64,000 nucleotides of DNA from Marinobacter sp. SS21. Its GTDB lineage: Bacteria; Pseudomonadota; Gammaproteobacteria; Pseudomonadales; Oleiphilaceae. Made by a program: the position numbers and the translations under genes. Below, piece after piece: positions 25,456 through 32,933 of the stretch (the stretch's first letter is position 1; each line of letters opens with the position of its first letter). The stretch lies in contig NZ_JAQNDA010000015.1 of assembly GCF_028369065.1 (NCBI RefSeq), positions 1-64,000 of the forward strand, in the 5' to 3' direction. Under the pieces are notes generated by a model, which did not search any database, was not told where the DNA came from, and saw nothing but the letters and a program-made list of their open reading frames with translations.

Positions 25456-27102
25456 TTAAAGACTCTTGAGGTATTCCACCAGCGCCCAGCGCGCGGACTC
25501 GTCCAGGTCGGTGCCATAGACATGGCCCTGGTTACTGTTGGCCGGTAGCCGGGTGTCGAAGTGGCTGCTGGCGGGTCCTGCCTCTGTGACATAGCCCACC
25601 TTGACCGGGTCCAGCTCGCGACTGCCGACGTGAAAGCTGGCGGGTCGTTGTTCCGGCGGCAATAGCAGGTGGTAGAGGGTGGGCACCGAGCCGTTGTGCA
25701 GGAACGGCGCGGTGGCCCAGATGCCGGCCAGCGGCCGGGCCTTGTACTGATCCGGGGCCTGGCTGGGGGTCGCGCCGTAGACACGCACGAAGTCCTCCAG
25801 ACTGGCCCCGAGGGCGTCCAGGGGATGCTGCAGGGTGGCGCCGAGGGCAGCATGAACCACCAGCTCGATGGTGCTGGCTTCACTGCCAAACGCCGGCCCG
25901 GCCAGCACCAGCTTCTTGCGCCCGGCCAGCAGGCCGGTCTGGGCCCGCGCCTGCAGGAAATTGGTGGCCATGGCGGGATCGGTGCCCACCTCGGTGCGGG
26001 GAACCAGCGTGACCTTCGCGGGCTGATTGGGCTGCTGATGATCACTGAGGGCGTGGCAAGCCAGGCAGTTATCCCGGTACAGCGTCCGGCCGGCGGTAAG
26101 CTTGTCCGGATCCAGGGCACCCAACAGGTCCTCCGGCCAACCCGGAGCGCGCAGCTGGTTATAGTGTCGCTGCAGCGTACCCAGATTGGGAATATCCACC
26201 GAACTGGTGTAGCCACCCAGAGCCCCGGGCTCGCTGAGGTTGGCGGTGCCGAATACCGCCAGCGCGGTGGTCACGTTCTGGATCAGCGGTCCCGGTGCCT
26301 GGTTCGGTGCCGAGCCGTTCCACTGCACCAGGTCCAGGTACGGCGCGCCCCACAGGAACGGATAGCTGACCGGCGCGTCGGCGGGATGGGCATTGCCGGG
26401 ACGGTTCAGCAGTTCCACCGCCACGGTATTGAAGATCTGGCCGAAGGCGTCCAGTCGGCCATGGCCATAGGCGGTCGCCGACTGGTTCATCCGCCGGCGC
26501 TGGTGCAGGTAATCCAGCCGTTGTTGCAGCGCCAGCCGCAGTGACTCCGGGTGGTCCTGCTCCAGTGCCAGGGCCAGCCGCTCGAGGCGGGCGGGATCGG
26601 CCAGCGTCGCCGCCAGGCTGGCAATGACCGCGTCCTCAAAACGGGAAAAATCGATCAGCGCCGGACCGCCCTCGATCAGCACCTGTTCGCCCCGGTAGCG
26701 GATCGCCCCGGTATGGCAGGCGGCGCAATTGAAGCCAGCCCACGCCGTGCCGGTGCCATCAACGGCCCGACTGAACCCCACCGGCAGGCTGTCCGGATTC
26801 AGCGCACTGGGTTGGGTGGGGATAAAACCCAGTTGCGCCAGGAACGCCGGCTCACGCACTGAGCCGGAACCATCCGCCCGTTCCAGATGCAACAGCCAGT
26901 CGTAAGGCAGCATGCGCGAGCCGAAGCTCAGGTGGTGCATCTGCTCCCGCACCGAGTCGCTCCAGCCCTGGGTCAGTTGGCGGAACTCGGTGTCCGGTTC
27001 GTTACCCGCCCCCGGTCCTGCCAGGAACACCATCGCTGCCACCAGCAGGCCAACCAGTCCCGCCGCGACCACCCACAGATACCGCCCACTACGACTCGCC
27101 AT
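25456..27102 (-). CDS. Second dihaem cytochrome c of the RoxA/peroxidase-like type
   Basis: 548 residues from the ATG at 27102, chosen over the ATG at 27108 because AGGG is well spaced for it. A signal or anchor helix at about 9-30 (YLWVVAAGLVGLLVAAMVF) exports it. Haem motifs are CAACH (about residue 125) and CLACH (about 349). ARPLAGIWATAPFLHNGSVP and the ELDPVKVGY block near the C-terminus match the neighbouring 770-residue protein, so the two are tandem paralogues. The smaller size reflects fewer inserts between the haem domains. A possible promoter lies in the 75-base gap upstream. Confidence 0.85.
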   Translation of the reverse strand: MASRSGRYLWVVAAGLVGLLVAAMVFLAGPGAGNEPDTEFRQLTQGWSDSVREQMHHLSFGSRMLPYDWLLHLERADGSGSVREPAFLAQLGFIPTQPSALNPDSLPVGFSRAVDGTGTAWAGFNCAACHTGAIRYRGEQVLIEGGPALIDFSRFEDAVIASLAATLADPARLERLALALEQDHPESLRLALQQRLDYLHQRRRMNQSATAYGHGRLDAFGQIFNTVAVELLNRPGNAHPADAPVSYPFLWGAPYLDLVQWNGSAPNQAPGPLIQNVTTALAVFGTANLSEPGALGGYTSSVDIPNLGTLQRHYNQLRAPGWPEDLLGALDPDKLTAGRTLYRDNCLACHALSDHQQPNQPAKVTLVPRTEVGTDPAMATNFLQARAQTGLLAGRKKLVLAGPAFGSEASTIELVVHAALGATLQHPLDALGASLEDFVRVYGATPSQAPDQYKARPLAGIWATAPFLHNGSVPTLYHLLLPPEQRPASFHVGSRELDPVKVGYVTEAGPASSHFDTRLPANSNQGHVYGTDLDESARWALVEYLKSL

Positions 27103-27139
27103 ACCCATCCCTGCATTTTTATTGGTATTGGGCGAGTAT

Positions 27140-27167
27140 ATTTACTCATTGATTTTATTAAGTAAAT
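27140..27167 (-). promoter_or_regulatory. AT-rich dyad and possible internal promoter in the oxidative cluster
   Basis: The only AT-rich gap in the cluster. ATTTACT (27140-27146) is repeated inverted as AGTAAAT (27161-27167). On the minus strand TATACT follows, 16 bases after CTTAAT, a tolerable -10/-35 pair in front of the second cytochrome gene. It could be an operator, a weak terminator stem or an internal promoter. Confidence 0.4.
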
Positions 27168-27177
27168 GAATTTTAGC

Positions 27178-28050
27178 TCAGACCCCGACCTGCTCGGCCC
27201 TGGCCGGGAGCTTACGTTTACGCAAGTACCGCCATAACTGGCTGGGGGGGCCAGCGGCCGGCTCGAAGTCACCATTCACGAAACTGACCAGGTAGTGCGT
27301 GTTCAGCAGATGACCACTGCCGGAGGCCGGGAACAGCCGCCCACTGAAACGCTCCGGATACCCCCCCACGCCAATGCGTGCCACGTAGTCTTCGGTGTGG
27401 TAGAAGTGTTCGGCGCGGATCTCCGGCATCGTCAGTTCGGTGGCGGCACTGGCGAAGGAGTAGAGCTCCAGCTTGGTCAGCAGTGACTGACGCTCGGTAC
27501 CAAGCCGTTCCCGCAACAGGTACAACGCATTGGTGCTGATGATACCGCCCTGGGAGTGAACGATCAGCACCACCTTGTCGCGGGTTTGCAGCGCCTCCTC
27601 CAGGATACTCGCGACCGAGCTCTCCAGGCTGGAGACGAATTGCATCTTGCGGCCGAGTGCGCATTCCAGCAGATCCAGCAGGGCACCGTCGGAGGGGTTG
27701 TGCATCAGGTTGATACGACGGTTGAACAGGGTGGCCAGGGCCCGGCCATTCACCCGCAGGGCGCTGCGGCTGGTGCAGATACCGTTGAGGAAGAACCACG
27801 CCTGGTTGTCGTCGATCTGCACCAACCGTTCCGGCACTTCATAGGGCAGATGGGGGCTCTGGCGGAACGGCGCGTAAATCGGCAGCAGCGCCGAATAGGC
27901 GGCATAGACAAAGTGGTGGTAAGTCTCGTAGTTATCCGGCTCTAGCTCCGACCAGGGCGCCGCGCGGTTCAGGGGTGACAGCACCCCGGGCAGGTACGGC
28001 AGATTACGGACCACCTGGACAGCACGGTCCCGGGCATCACGCAGGTTCAT
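27178..28050 (-). CDS. Alpha/beta-fold hydrolase, lipase-like
   Basis: 290 residues with AAGGAG before the ATG. The centre carries a nucleophile elbow VHSQGGIIS (Ser at about 168), and the strand VVLIVHSQGG plus NALYLLRERL fits the lipase/esterase fold. An upstream strand-turn WFFLNGICTS probably forms the oxyanion region. LNTHYLVSFVNGDF near the C-terminus may hold the catalytic His. There is no signal peptide, so it is probably cytoplasmic or membrane-associated. Membership of the oxidative cluster suggests it handles an ester or lipid in the same pathway. The substrate is unknown. Confidence 0.8.
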   Translation of the reverse strand: MNLRDARDRAVQVVRNLPYLPGVLSPLNRAAPWSELEPDNYETYHHFVYAAYSALLPIYAPFRQSPHLPYEVPERLVQIDDNQAWFFLNGICTSRSALRVNGRALATLFNRRINLMHNPSDGALLDLLECALGRKMQFVSSLESSVASILEEALQTRDKVVLIVHSQGGIISTNALYLLRERLGTERQSLLTKLELYSFASAATELTMPEIRAEHFYHTEDYVARIGVGGYPERFSGRLFPASGSGHLLNTHYLVSFVNGDFEPAAGPPSQLWRYLRKRKLPARAEQVGV

Positions 28051-28076
28051 GGCTGTGCTCCTTGTCGCTCGTGTCC

Positions 28077-28105
28077 CTTAATACAAGCGACAAGCTTGTG
28101 TTAAG
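28077..28105. promoter_or_regulatory. 12-bp inverted repeat ahead of the lipase-like gene
   Basis: CTTAATACAAGC (28077-28088) and GCTTGTGTTAAG (28094-28105) form a 12-bp stem with one mismatch and a 5-base loop. It lies in the 154-base gap between the catalase-fold gene and the lipase-like gene, the largest gap in the cluster. There is no U-run, so an operator or mRNA-processing hairpin is more likely than a terminator. Confidence 0.5.
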
Positions 28106-28204
28106 GAACGTCTTCTTAAAAGGCCCCGGCATTGCTGCAACCTCGCGCCTTGATTGGAAATGGCTCCAACAGCCAGAGCAGATCCGGAGTTAATCGGGGG
28201 CTCC

Positions 28205-29458
28205 CTAGCTGCTGGTTTCGACCACCCCCCGGTCACGTCGTGGCGCCGGTTGGGGACGGCCGGTCGCGCTGTGGCGAGACTGGACAAAAACCTCGTCCCC
28301 GCTGGGCTCGAGGTGGTGCTCCCCATTGATGGCCTGACGCATCCGTGAGGTGGATTGGTATATGGTCTTGCGGGCCCGGTTCTGGTTGCCCAAGGGGCGG
28401 TGCACCGCCAGGGTGTGCCAGGGGTTGATGGTGATATTGCGGGCGAAGGCATGCTGTGCCGGCACATCGAACACCTGCGGTGGCAGCACCAGGGTGGCCA
28501 CCGGAATGAACGGCGACTGGCGCTCATCCCAGACTATGGACGCATCCTCGATGGGCATCGACACCGGGTCGGTCTGCAGCTGCATGGCAAAATCGAACAC
28601 CACCTCGCCGTGGGTCAGGGTGGCCACCATCGCATCCCGCAAGTAGTTGTCGGTGAGCTTGCCCACCGGCGACGATCGTTCCAGCCGTGGCCGCACCCGG
28701 AATTTCATCGCCCGGCCCTTGCCGTACTGGTAGGGCACGCAGCTGTAGTAGGTGGTCTCCAGCGGATTCGCGTGGGTGCGGGCGTACAGTGCCTGCATCA
28801 GCAGATCCAGCACATGGGGATCCAGTGGGTTGAGGAAATACCAGGCCGGCGTCCCGAGGCCAATCTCCCGCTGCAGCTTGATGTTCTCGAACACGTTGGG
28901 CGTGGTGAAACTGGGGGCGCTGATGCCGGAGAAATCCACCGTGTGTTTCTCATCCGTCAGCAACTTGCGGCCGGCGACCCCCATCAGCTTGATGCCCATA
29001 CTGAGGATGCCGTTGTCGTCGATATCCGGCACCACCCGCGGTCCCGGCCCGCCGAAGCGCACGTACACCGGGTAGCTGCGGCCGGGTCGGAATACCCCCA
29101 GCTGCAATCGCCGGGGCAGGTCGTCATTGACGCAAAACCGGCCCCGGACCAGGCCGTAGGTCTTAGTGTTGCCCGCTCGCTCCGCGATCTGGCCGGTGTC
29201 CCTGTATTCCTTGATCAGGAACCGGTTCATGGTATCGGCGATGGCGGCCGCCACCGGCTTCTCGTCTTCACTCAGCACCTCTTCGGCAAGATCCAGCCCC
29301 TGGTCCTGCAGTCGGCGCCGCAGCAGTCGCTGCACCACCCGCTCCAGGGACGGCCGGAACAGCCGGTCGAAATCATCACGATAGTACGGGTCCAGCCGGC
29401 GCAGCACGCCCATCAGCGTTTGTGCGCCCCGCTGGGTCAGTTGTGGTAAGACTCTCAT
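28205..29458 (-). CDS. Catalase-fold haem protein
   Basis: 417 residues. The beta-barrel core is recognisable: GRFCVNDDLPRRLQLGVFRPGRSYPVYVRFG, then GILSMGIKLMGV and DFSGISAPSFTTPNVFENI. The proximal haem motif R-x-x-x-Y is present as RKTIY (Tyr at about 367). At the place where true catalases have the distal His (ER-x-x-H), this protein appears to read ERAGN, so catalatic activity is doubtful. Related small catalase-fold proteins include allene oxide synthases that act on lipid hydroperoxides. It has no signal peptide. It is followed by a DyP-type gene upstream and a lipase-like gene downstream on the same strand. Confidence 0.85.
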   Translation of the reverse strand: MRVLPQLTQRGAQTLMGVLRRLDPYYRDDFDRLFRPSLERVVQRLLRRRLQDQGLDLAEEVLSEDEKPVAAAIADTMNRFLIKEYRDTGQIAERAGNTKTYGLVRGRFCVNDDLPRRLQLGVFRPGRSYPVYVRFGGPGPRVVPDIDDNGILSMGIKLMGVAGRKLLTDEKHTVDFSGISAPSFTTPNVFENIKLQREIGLGTPAWYFLNPLDPHVLDLLMQALYARTHANPLETTYYSCVPYQYGKGRAMKFRVRPRLERSSPVGKLTDNYLRDAMVATLTHGEVVFDFAMQLQTDPVSMPIEDASIVWDERQSPFIPVATLVLPPQVFDVPAQHAFARNITINPWHTLAVHRPLGNQNRARKTIYQSTSRMRQAINGEHHLEPSGDEVFVQSRHSATGRPQPAPRRDRGVVETSS

Positions 29459-29521
29459 CGTTGTTGTCCTCTCTACCTAGGGAGTTTGGGCATCACTTCG
29501 AACCAGCTCTGGCATTCGGCG

Positions 29522-30988
29522 TTAGTCCGCGGCCCGCTTGTTAGCTATCCGCTGGCGAACTGGCCGCTGGGCCAGGAACTGCCCCCCCCGCCGACTGGGC
29601 AGGAAGAAATAACCACCGCCCCGGGTGGTGACGAACGCTGGCATGCCCCGCACCTGTCGGCGCAGCGGGCGTTGCTGGATGGTGAACTGGTCCTGGCGTT
29701 GGCCGTGGGCGGTGCGGGCGCCAATCAACGGGTCCGGGTCCCGGTACAGGCCATTGAAGTTGGGGTTGCTGGCCCAGGTGTGCTGGACGAACTCGAACTG
29801 GCGACCAATGTTGGCGTTGAGGCAGATGAAGTGCAGGCCTCGCTCCACCGGCTCGGGTTCCCGGTCCAGATCCGCCAGGTAACGGACCGGATCCGCGCTG
29901 GGATCAAACGGCGGACCATAGGCCCGACCCCGCCGCAGCAGCCGATGGCGGTTGCTGAAGGCAATGGACTTGTCGGAGCCTGGCTCCGGCGCCAGGCTGT
30001 CCCGGGGATGGGTCCGACGAATATGGGCGCCGAGGGGGCATTTCAGTCCCTCGGAATCGCTGGCGTGGTAGGCAAAGTTATCCTTGTCCTCCAGCCCGGG
30101 CACATCGCCGTCCGGCGATTGCACCAGAGCGGTGCCACTGGGCCAGCGACCCACCATCCTGGCGGCCAGCGCCACCGCTGAACCGGCACCGGCCTGGTCC
30201 CGGACGAAGCGCCAGAACCCTGGCACATCCTGGGCCAACTGCCTTAGCACCAGGTAGCTGCCGTTCAGGCCCAGATCCCGCAACGGACTCCCCTGGGGGT
30301 CCGTTGCCAACAGTGCCTGCGGATCCAGCCCGGCCTCCACCAGTGGCCGCTGGGTGTAGCGCTGGTAGCCGTTGGGATAACCCAGCAGAAATTCCCCCAA
30401 CGGCACCGGATGGCGGTCCGCCCGGGTCTGGCGGTCAAATTCGGCGACATAGGGCTGGCCAATGCTGTCGCGAAAACCAAAATGTTCGCGGAAGTCCGGC
30501 AGTGACTGGGTGTCCAGTCGTGCTACCTCGGTCAGGCCATGGCTGTCCAGGTCGTCGGTCACCGAGGCCAGCAACTTCGCCAGCCGGGTCCGGCCATCGG
30601 CGAAACACAGCAACAGGATATCCACCGGCGGTGAATCCGGCCCACCCCACTGCCAGCGTTCCGGGGCACTGCCGCCCTCGTCCCCCAGCAGACGGCGCTT
30701 GTGGGGCGTGGTCATGCCGGAACGGAACGGGTCGGCGAATCCCACCAGAATCTCCTCCTCGATGCCCAGGGCCACCAGACCGTGGTAGCTTAGGGCCAGG
30801 TTCAATGCCTGTTGCCGCGGGCGGTTATCGGCATAGCTGAGCTCCGCCAGCCGGGCCTGCAACCAGACCCGGGCCGGCTCCCGCTCACGGATCCGCAGCA
30901 GCAGGTAACAGGCCTCGGGCAGGCCGCCGTAGCCGCGTACCACCAGGCCCTGGATGTCGCTGAAGTCGATGTCACCGGCGGTCGCCAT
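29522..30988 (-). CDS. DyP-type haem peroxidase family protein
   Basis: 488 residues with GGAGGAG before the ATG. The DyP signature GxxDG appears as GFRDS (Asp at about 175) in HFGFRDSIGQP, keeping the catalytic Asp. The proximal haem His is likely in GAHIRRTHPRDS (about 320), which is strongly conserved in the family, and FICLNANIGRQFEFVQHTW is the distal C-terminal barrel strand. DyPs oxidise bulky or phenolic compounds with H2O2. There is no signal peptide or Tat motif, so a cytoplasmic or encapsulated location is expected unless the protein is carried by another component. It sits next to a catalase-fold protein in the same cluster. Confidence 0.88.
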   Translation of the reverse strand: MATAGDIDFSDIQGLVVRGYGGLPEACYLLLRIREREPARVWLQARLAELSYADNRPRQQALNLALSYHGLVALGIEEEILVGFADPFRSGMTTPHKRRLLGDEGGSAPERWQWGGPDSPPVDILLLCFADGRTRLAKLLASVTDDLDSHGLTEVARLDTQSLPDFREHFGFRDSIGQPYVAEFDRQTRADRHPVPLGEFLLGYPNGYQRYTQRPLVEAGLDPQALLATDPQGSPLRDLGLNGSYLVLRQLAQDVPGFWRFVRDQAGAGSAVALAARMVGRWPSGTALVQSPDGDVPGLEDKDNFAYHASDSEGLKCPLGAHIRRTHPRDSLAPEPGSDKSIAFSNRHRLLRRGRAYGPPFDPSADPVRYLADLDREPEPVERGLHFICLNANIGRQFEFVQHTWASNPNFNGLYRDPDPLIGARTAHGQRQDQFTIQQRPLRRQVRGMPAFVTTRGGGYFFLPSRRGGQFLAQRPVRQRIANKRAAD

Positions 30989-31006
30989 GAGCTCCTCCTA
31001 TCCGTG

Positions 31007-32329
31007 CTAGAGCCGGGCCAGCCAGGCCTGGACCTCGGCTTCGCTCATCGAGCCCCGCAGGCCGTCGCGGATGGCCTCGTTGTTGGCGATGTTGAGCGCG
31101 GTCAGATGGGGATAGGGGCTGTACCACGCCTGGTTGATGAGCTGGTGCAGGCCCAGATAGTCCTTGAACCGCTGCTCGTGGCGGGCGCCCTCATGTACCA
31201 GCCAACGGGTTCTGGGGTAGCCGACGCCGTTGCTGAAAATCAGGTTGAGGCCCCAGGCCACCTTGTCGACGAAATCCACCATGTAGCTTTCCAGGCTGCC
31301 GTCGTAATTACTGGTGAACAGCAGGCGACGGCCATTATCCAGGATGGTCCAGCGGGCAAAGTGAATGGTATCGACGCCGTCCAGCCCCAGCAGTGGCACC
31401 CCGGCCAGGTTGCCGCGATTGAAGACATGACGCAGCGCCACCTGGGCCGACGCCAACAGGGCCCGGGCGGTGAGCTGGCGCAACCAGCCTGGTTTTACAT
31501 AGCCCACCGCGGCAAACGGGTTGTGGGCGGCGAAGTCTTCGGTGGCCCGCAACTGGTTGAGCCGACTCAGCGCCGGGCGGGTATGGAGCTCCGGGTCCTG
31601 GGACTCCCGCCAGCGCAGTGCCAGCAACGCGGTCACTAGTACCGGCCAGCCCCAGGCCACGATCAGCAGGCCAAGGGCCACCAGGGCGGCGAAACGGGCC
31701 TTTTCCCAGCTCCGCCACCACAGCCCCGGTTGTGCCCGCGCAGTCAGCGCCCAGGCCAGTTCGGGCTCGTTGGCGACAAACTCCACCACCCGCTGGCGCA
31801 GTCTGCGGGCGGAATCGACGTCCGCCGCCGTCAGGCCGTTGAGGAACGTCTGCAGCGCCTGTTGCAGCCGATCTTCCTGACGAATCTGTGCAGCGGTGCG
31901 GCCGATGGTGTTGATGTAATAAGCCTGGGACGGTATGCGCTGACGCTGCAGAAACGCCAGCCGGGTACCGGGACTTCGTCGGCGGGGGCCAGGGTAGTCC
32001 GGGCAGGCCGCATACAGCCGGTCCAGCCCGCCGGCATGTCGCGCCACCAGTTGCCGCAGGAACACCGTCACCGGCCCGTCCACGTTGGCGGTCAGCACCA
32101 GACTGGAATCGTAGGTGTCCGGGTGATCCGGCCCTTCCAGGATCAGCAGGCGGGCAAAATGCAGGTTGTCATGCTTGGCGAAGGGCAGGATGGCGTTGCC
32201 GGCGGGGTCCTGATTGATCTCCGCCAACACCGTCCGCAGCTCCGTCTCCCGAGCCTGGGCGATGGGCGCCCGCAGGGTCAGGTCGTTCTGGGGCATGGGG
32301 TGCAGCCGTTCCAGCAGGCCGTTGAGCAT
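31007..32329 (-). CDS. Unknown membrane-linked protein with an internal duplication
   Basis: 440 residues with GGGAGG before the ATG. It contains one hydrophobic stretch (about 210-240, AALVALGLLIVAWGWPVLVTALLAL). Two segments resemble each other: NLHFARLLILEGPD...LVLTANVDG (about 52-85) and TIHFARWTILDNGRRLLFTSNYDG (about 322-348). Each looks like the paired strands of a ferredoxin-like barrel, as found in DyP and chlorite dismutase relatives. The two halves could therefore form a dimeric alpha+beta barrel interrupted by a membrane hairpin. I do not recognise the family. It lies 18 bases upstream of the DyP-type gene and probably works with it. Confidence 0.75.
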   Translation of the reverse strand: MLNGLLERLHPMPQNDLTLRAPIAQARETELRTVLAEINQDPAGNAILPFAKHDNLHFARLLILEGPDHPDTYDSSLVLTANVDGPVTVFLRQLVARHAGGLDRLYAACPDYPGPRRRSPGTRLAFLQRQRIPSQAYYINTIGRTAAQIRQEDRLQQALQTFLNGLTAADVDSARRLRQRVVEFVANEPELAWALTARAQPGLWWRSWEKARFAALVALGLLIVAWGWPVLVTALLALRWRESQDPELHTRPALSRLNQLRATEDFAAHNPFAAVGYVKPGWLRQLTARALLASAQVALRHVFNRGNLAGVPLLGLDGVDTIHFARWTILDNGRRLLFTSNYDGSLESYMVDFVDKVAWGLNLIFSNGVGYPRTRWLVHEGARHEQRFKDYLGLHQLINQAWYSPYPHLTALNIANNEAIRDGLRGSMSEAEVQAWLARL

Positions 32330-32405
32330 GGCGAGCCTCCCGTTCGATACTCAATATCGGGTCAATGATCCAAACCCGGCGGGGAATCCAATCCCCGCCA
32401 ATGGC

Positions 32406-32891
32406 TTAAGCCGGGCCAGCAGTCTGTACCACCTCCGCCGTCGGCGTCGGGCATTCCAGGGCGAAATCGAGAATCCGGCGTTTCCCCCACCACACCTTGC
32501 CCAGATACAGCCCCGGCGCCACCTCCCGGATTTCATCGCGGATCGGACGGGCCAGCAGGGAGGTGGTGCCGTAGTCGATAACGATGGTGTCTTTGCCATC
32601 GAGCCAGCTCTTGTCCCGGTACGCCTTGGCGACGATCAGATTGAGCCCCCACGGCGACACCTTGTTCACCACCACCCCGCTGTTGAAGCCCGGCGCGAAC
32701 AGGTCAAACACCTTACCCTGCCAGGCCAGCAGCCGGGCCACCACCGAAAACAGCCCCGGAAACAGGCCTCCAGCCCAGATCGCGGTGCCCTGGGTTTCGC
32801 CCTGAGGCATGGTGCCGGGCTTGGCCTTCTTGTATACCTTGTCCAGTTCCTCTCTGGGCAATGACAGCCACTGCTCTATCTGTGTGTTCAT
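32406..32891 (-). CDS. Unknown protein of the oxidative cluster
   Basis: 161 residues from the ATG at 32891, preceded by GGGGGAGGAGG. Key features: an N-terminal helix (QIEQWLSLPREELDKVYKKA), a hydrophobic glycine-rich stretch (about 40-60, AIWAGGLFPGLFSVVARLLAW) and a beta-rich C-terminal half with KVSPWGLNLIVAKAY, TIVIDYGTTSLLARPIRDEI and GLYLGKVWWGKRRILDFAL. The last part resembles a lipocalin-like or lipid-binding barrel (GLYLGKVWW), but I do not recognise a named family. Tight spacing with the GMC oxidoreductase gene indicates co-expression. Confidence 0.75.
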   Translation of the reverse strand: MNTQIEQWLSLPREELDKVYKKAKPGTMPQGETQGTAIWAGGLFPGLFSVVARLLAWQGKVFDLFAPGFNSGVVVNKVSPWGLNLIVAKAYRDKSWLDGKDTIVIDYGTTSLLARPIRDEIREVAPGLYLGKVWWGKRRILDFALECPTPTAEVVQTAGPA

Positions 32892-32933
32892 GTTTGCCTC
32901 CTCCCCCATCTTCGGTCCCGGTGGTACCGGGAC

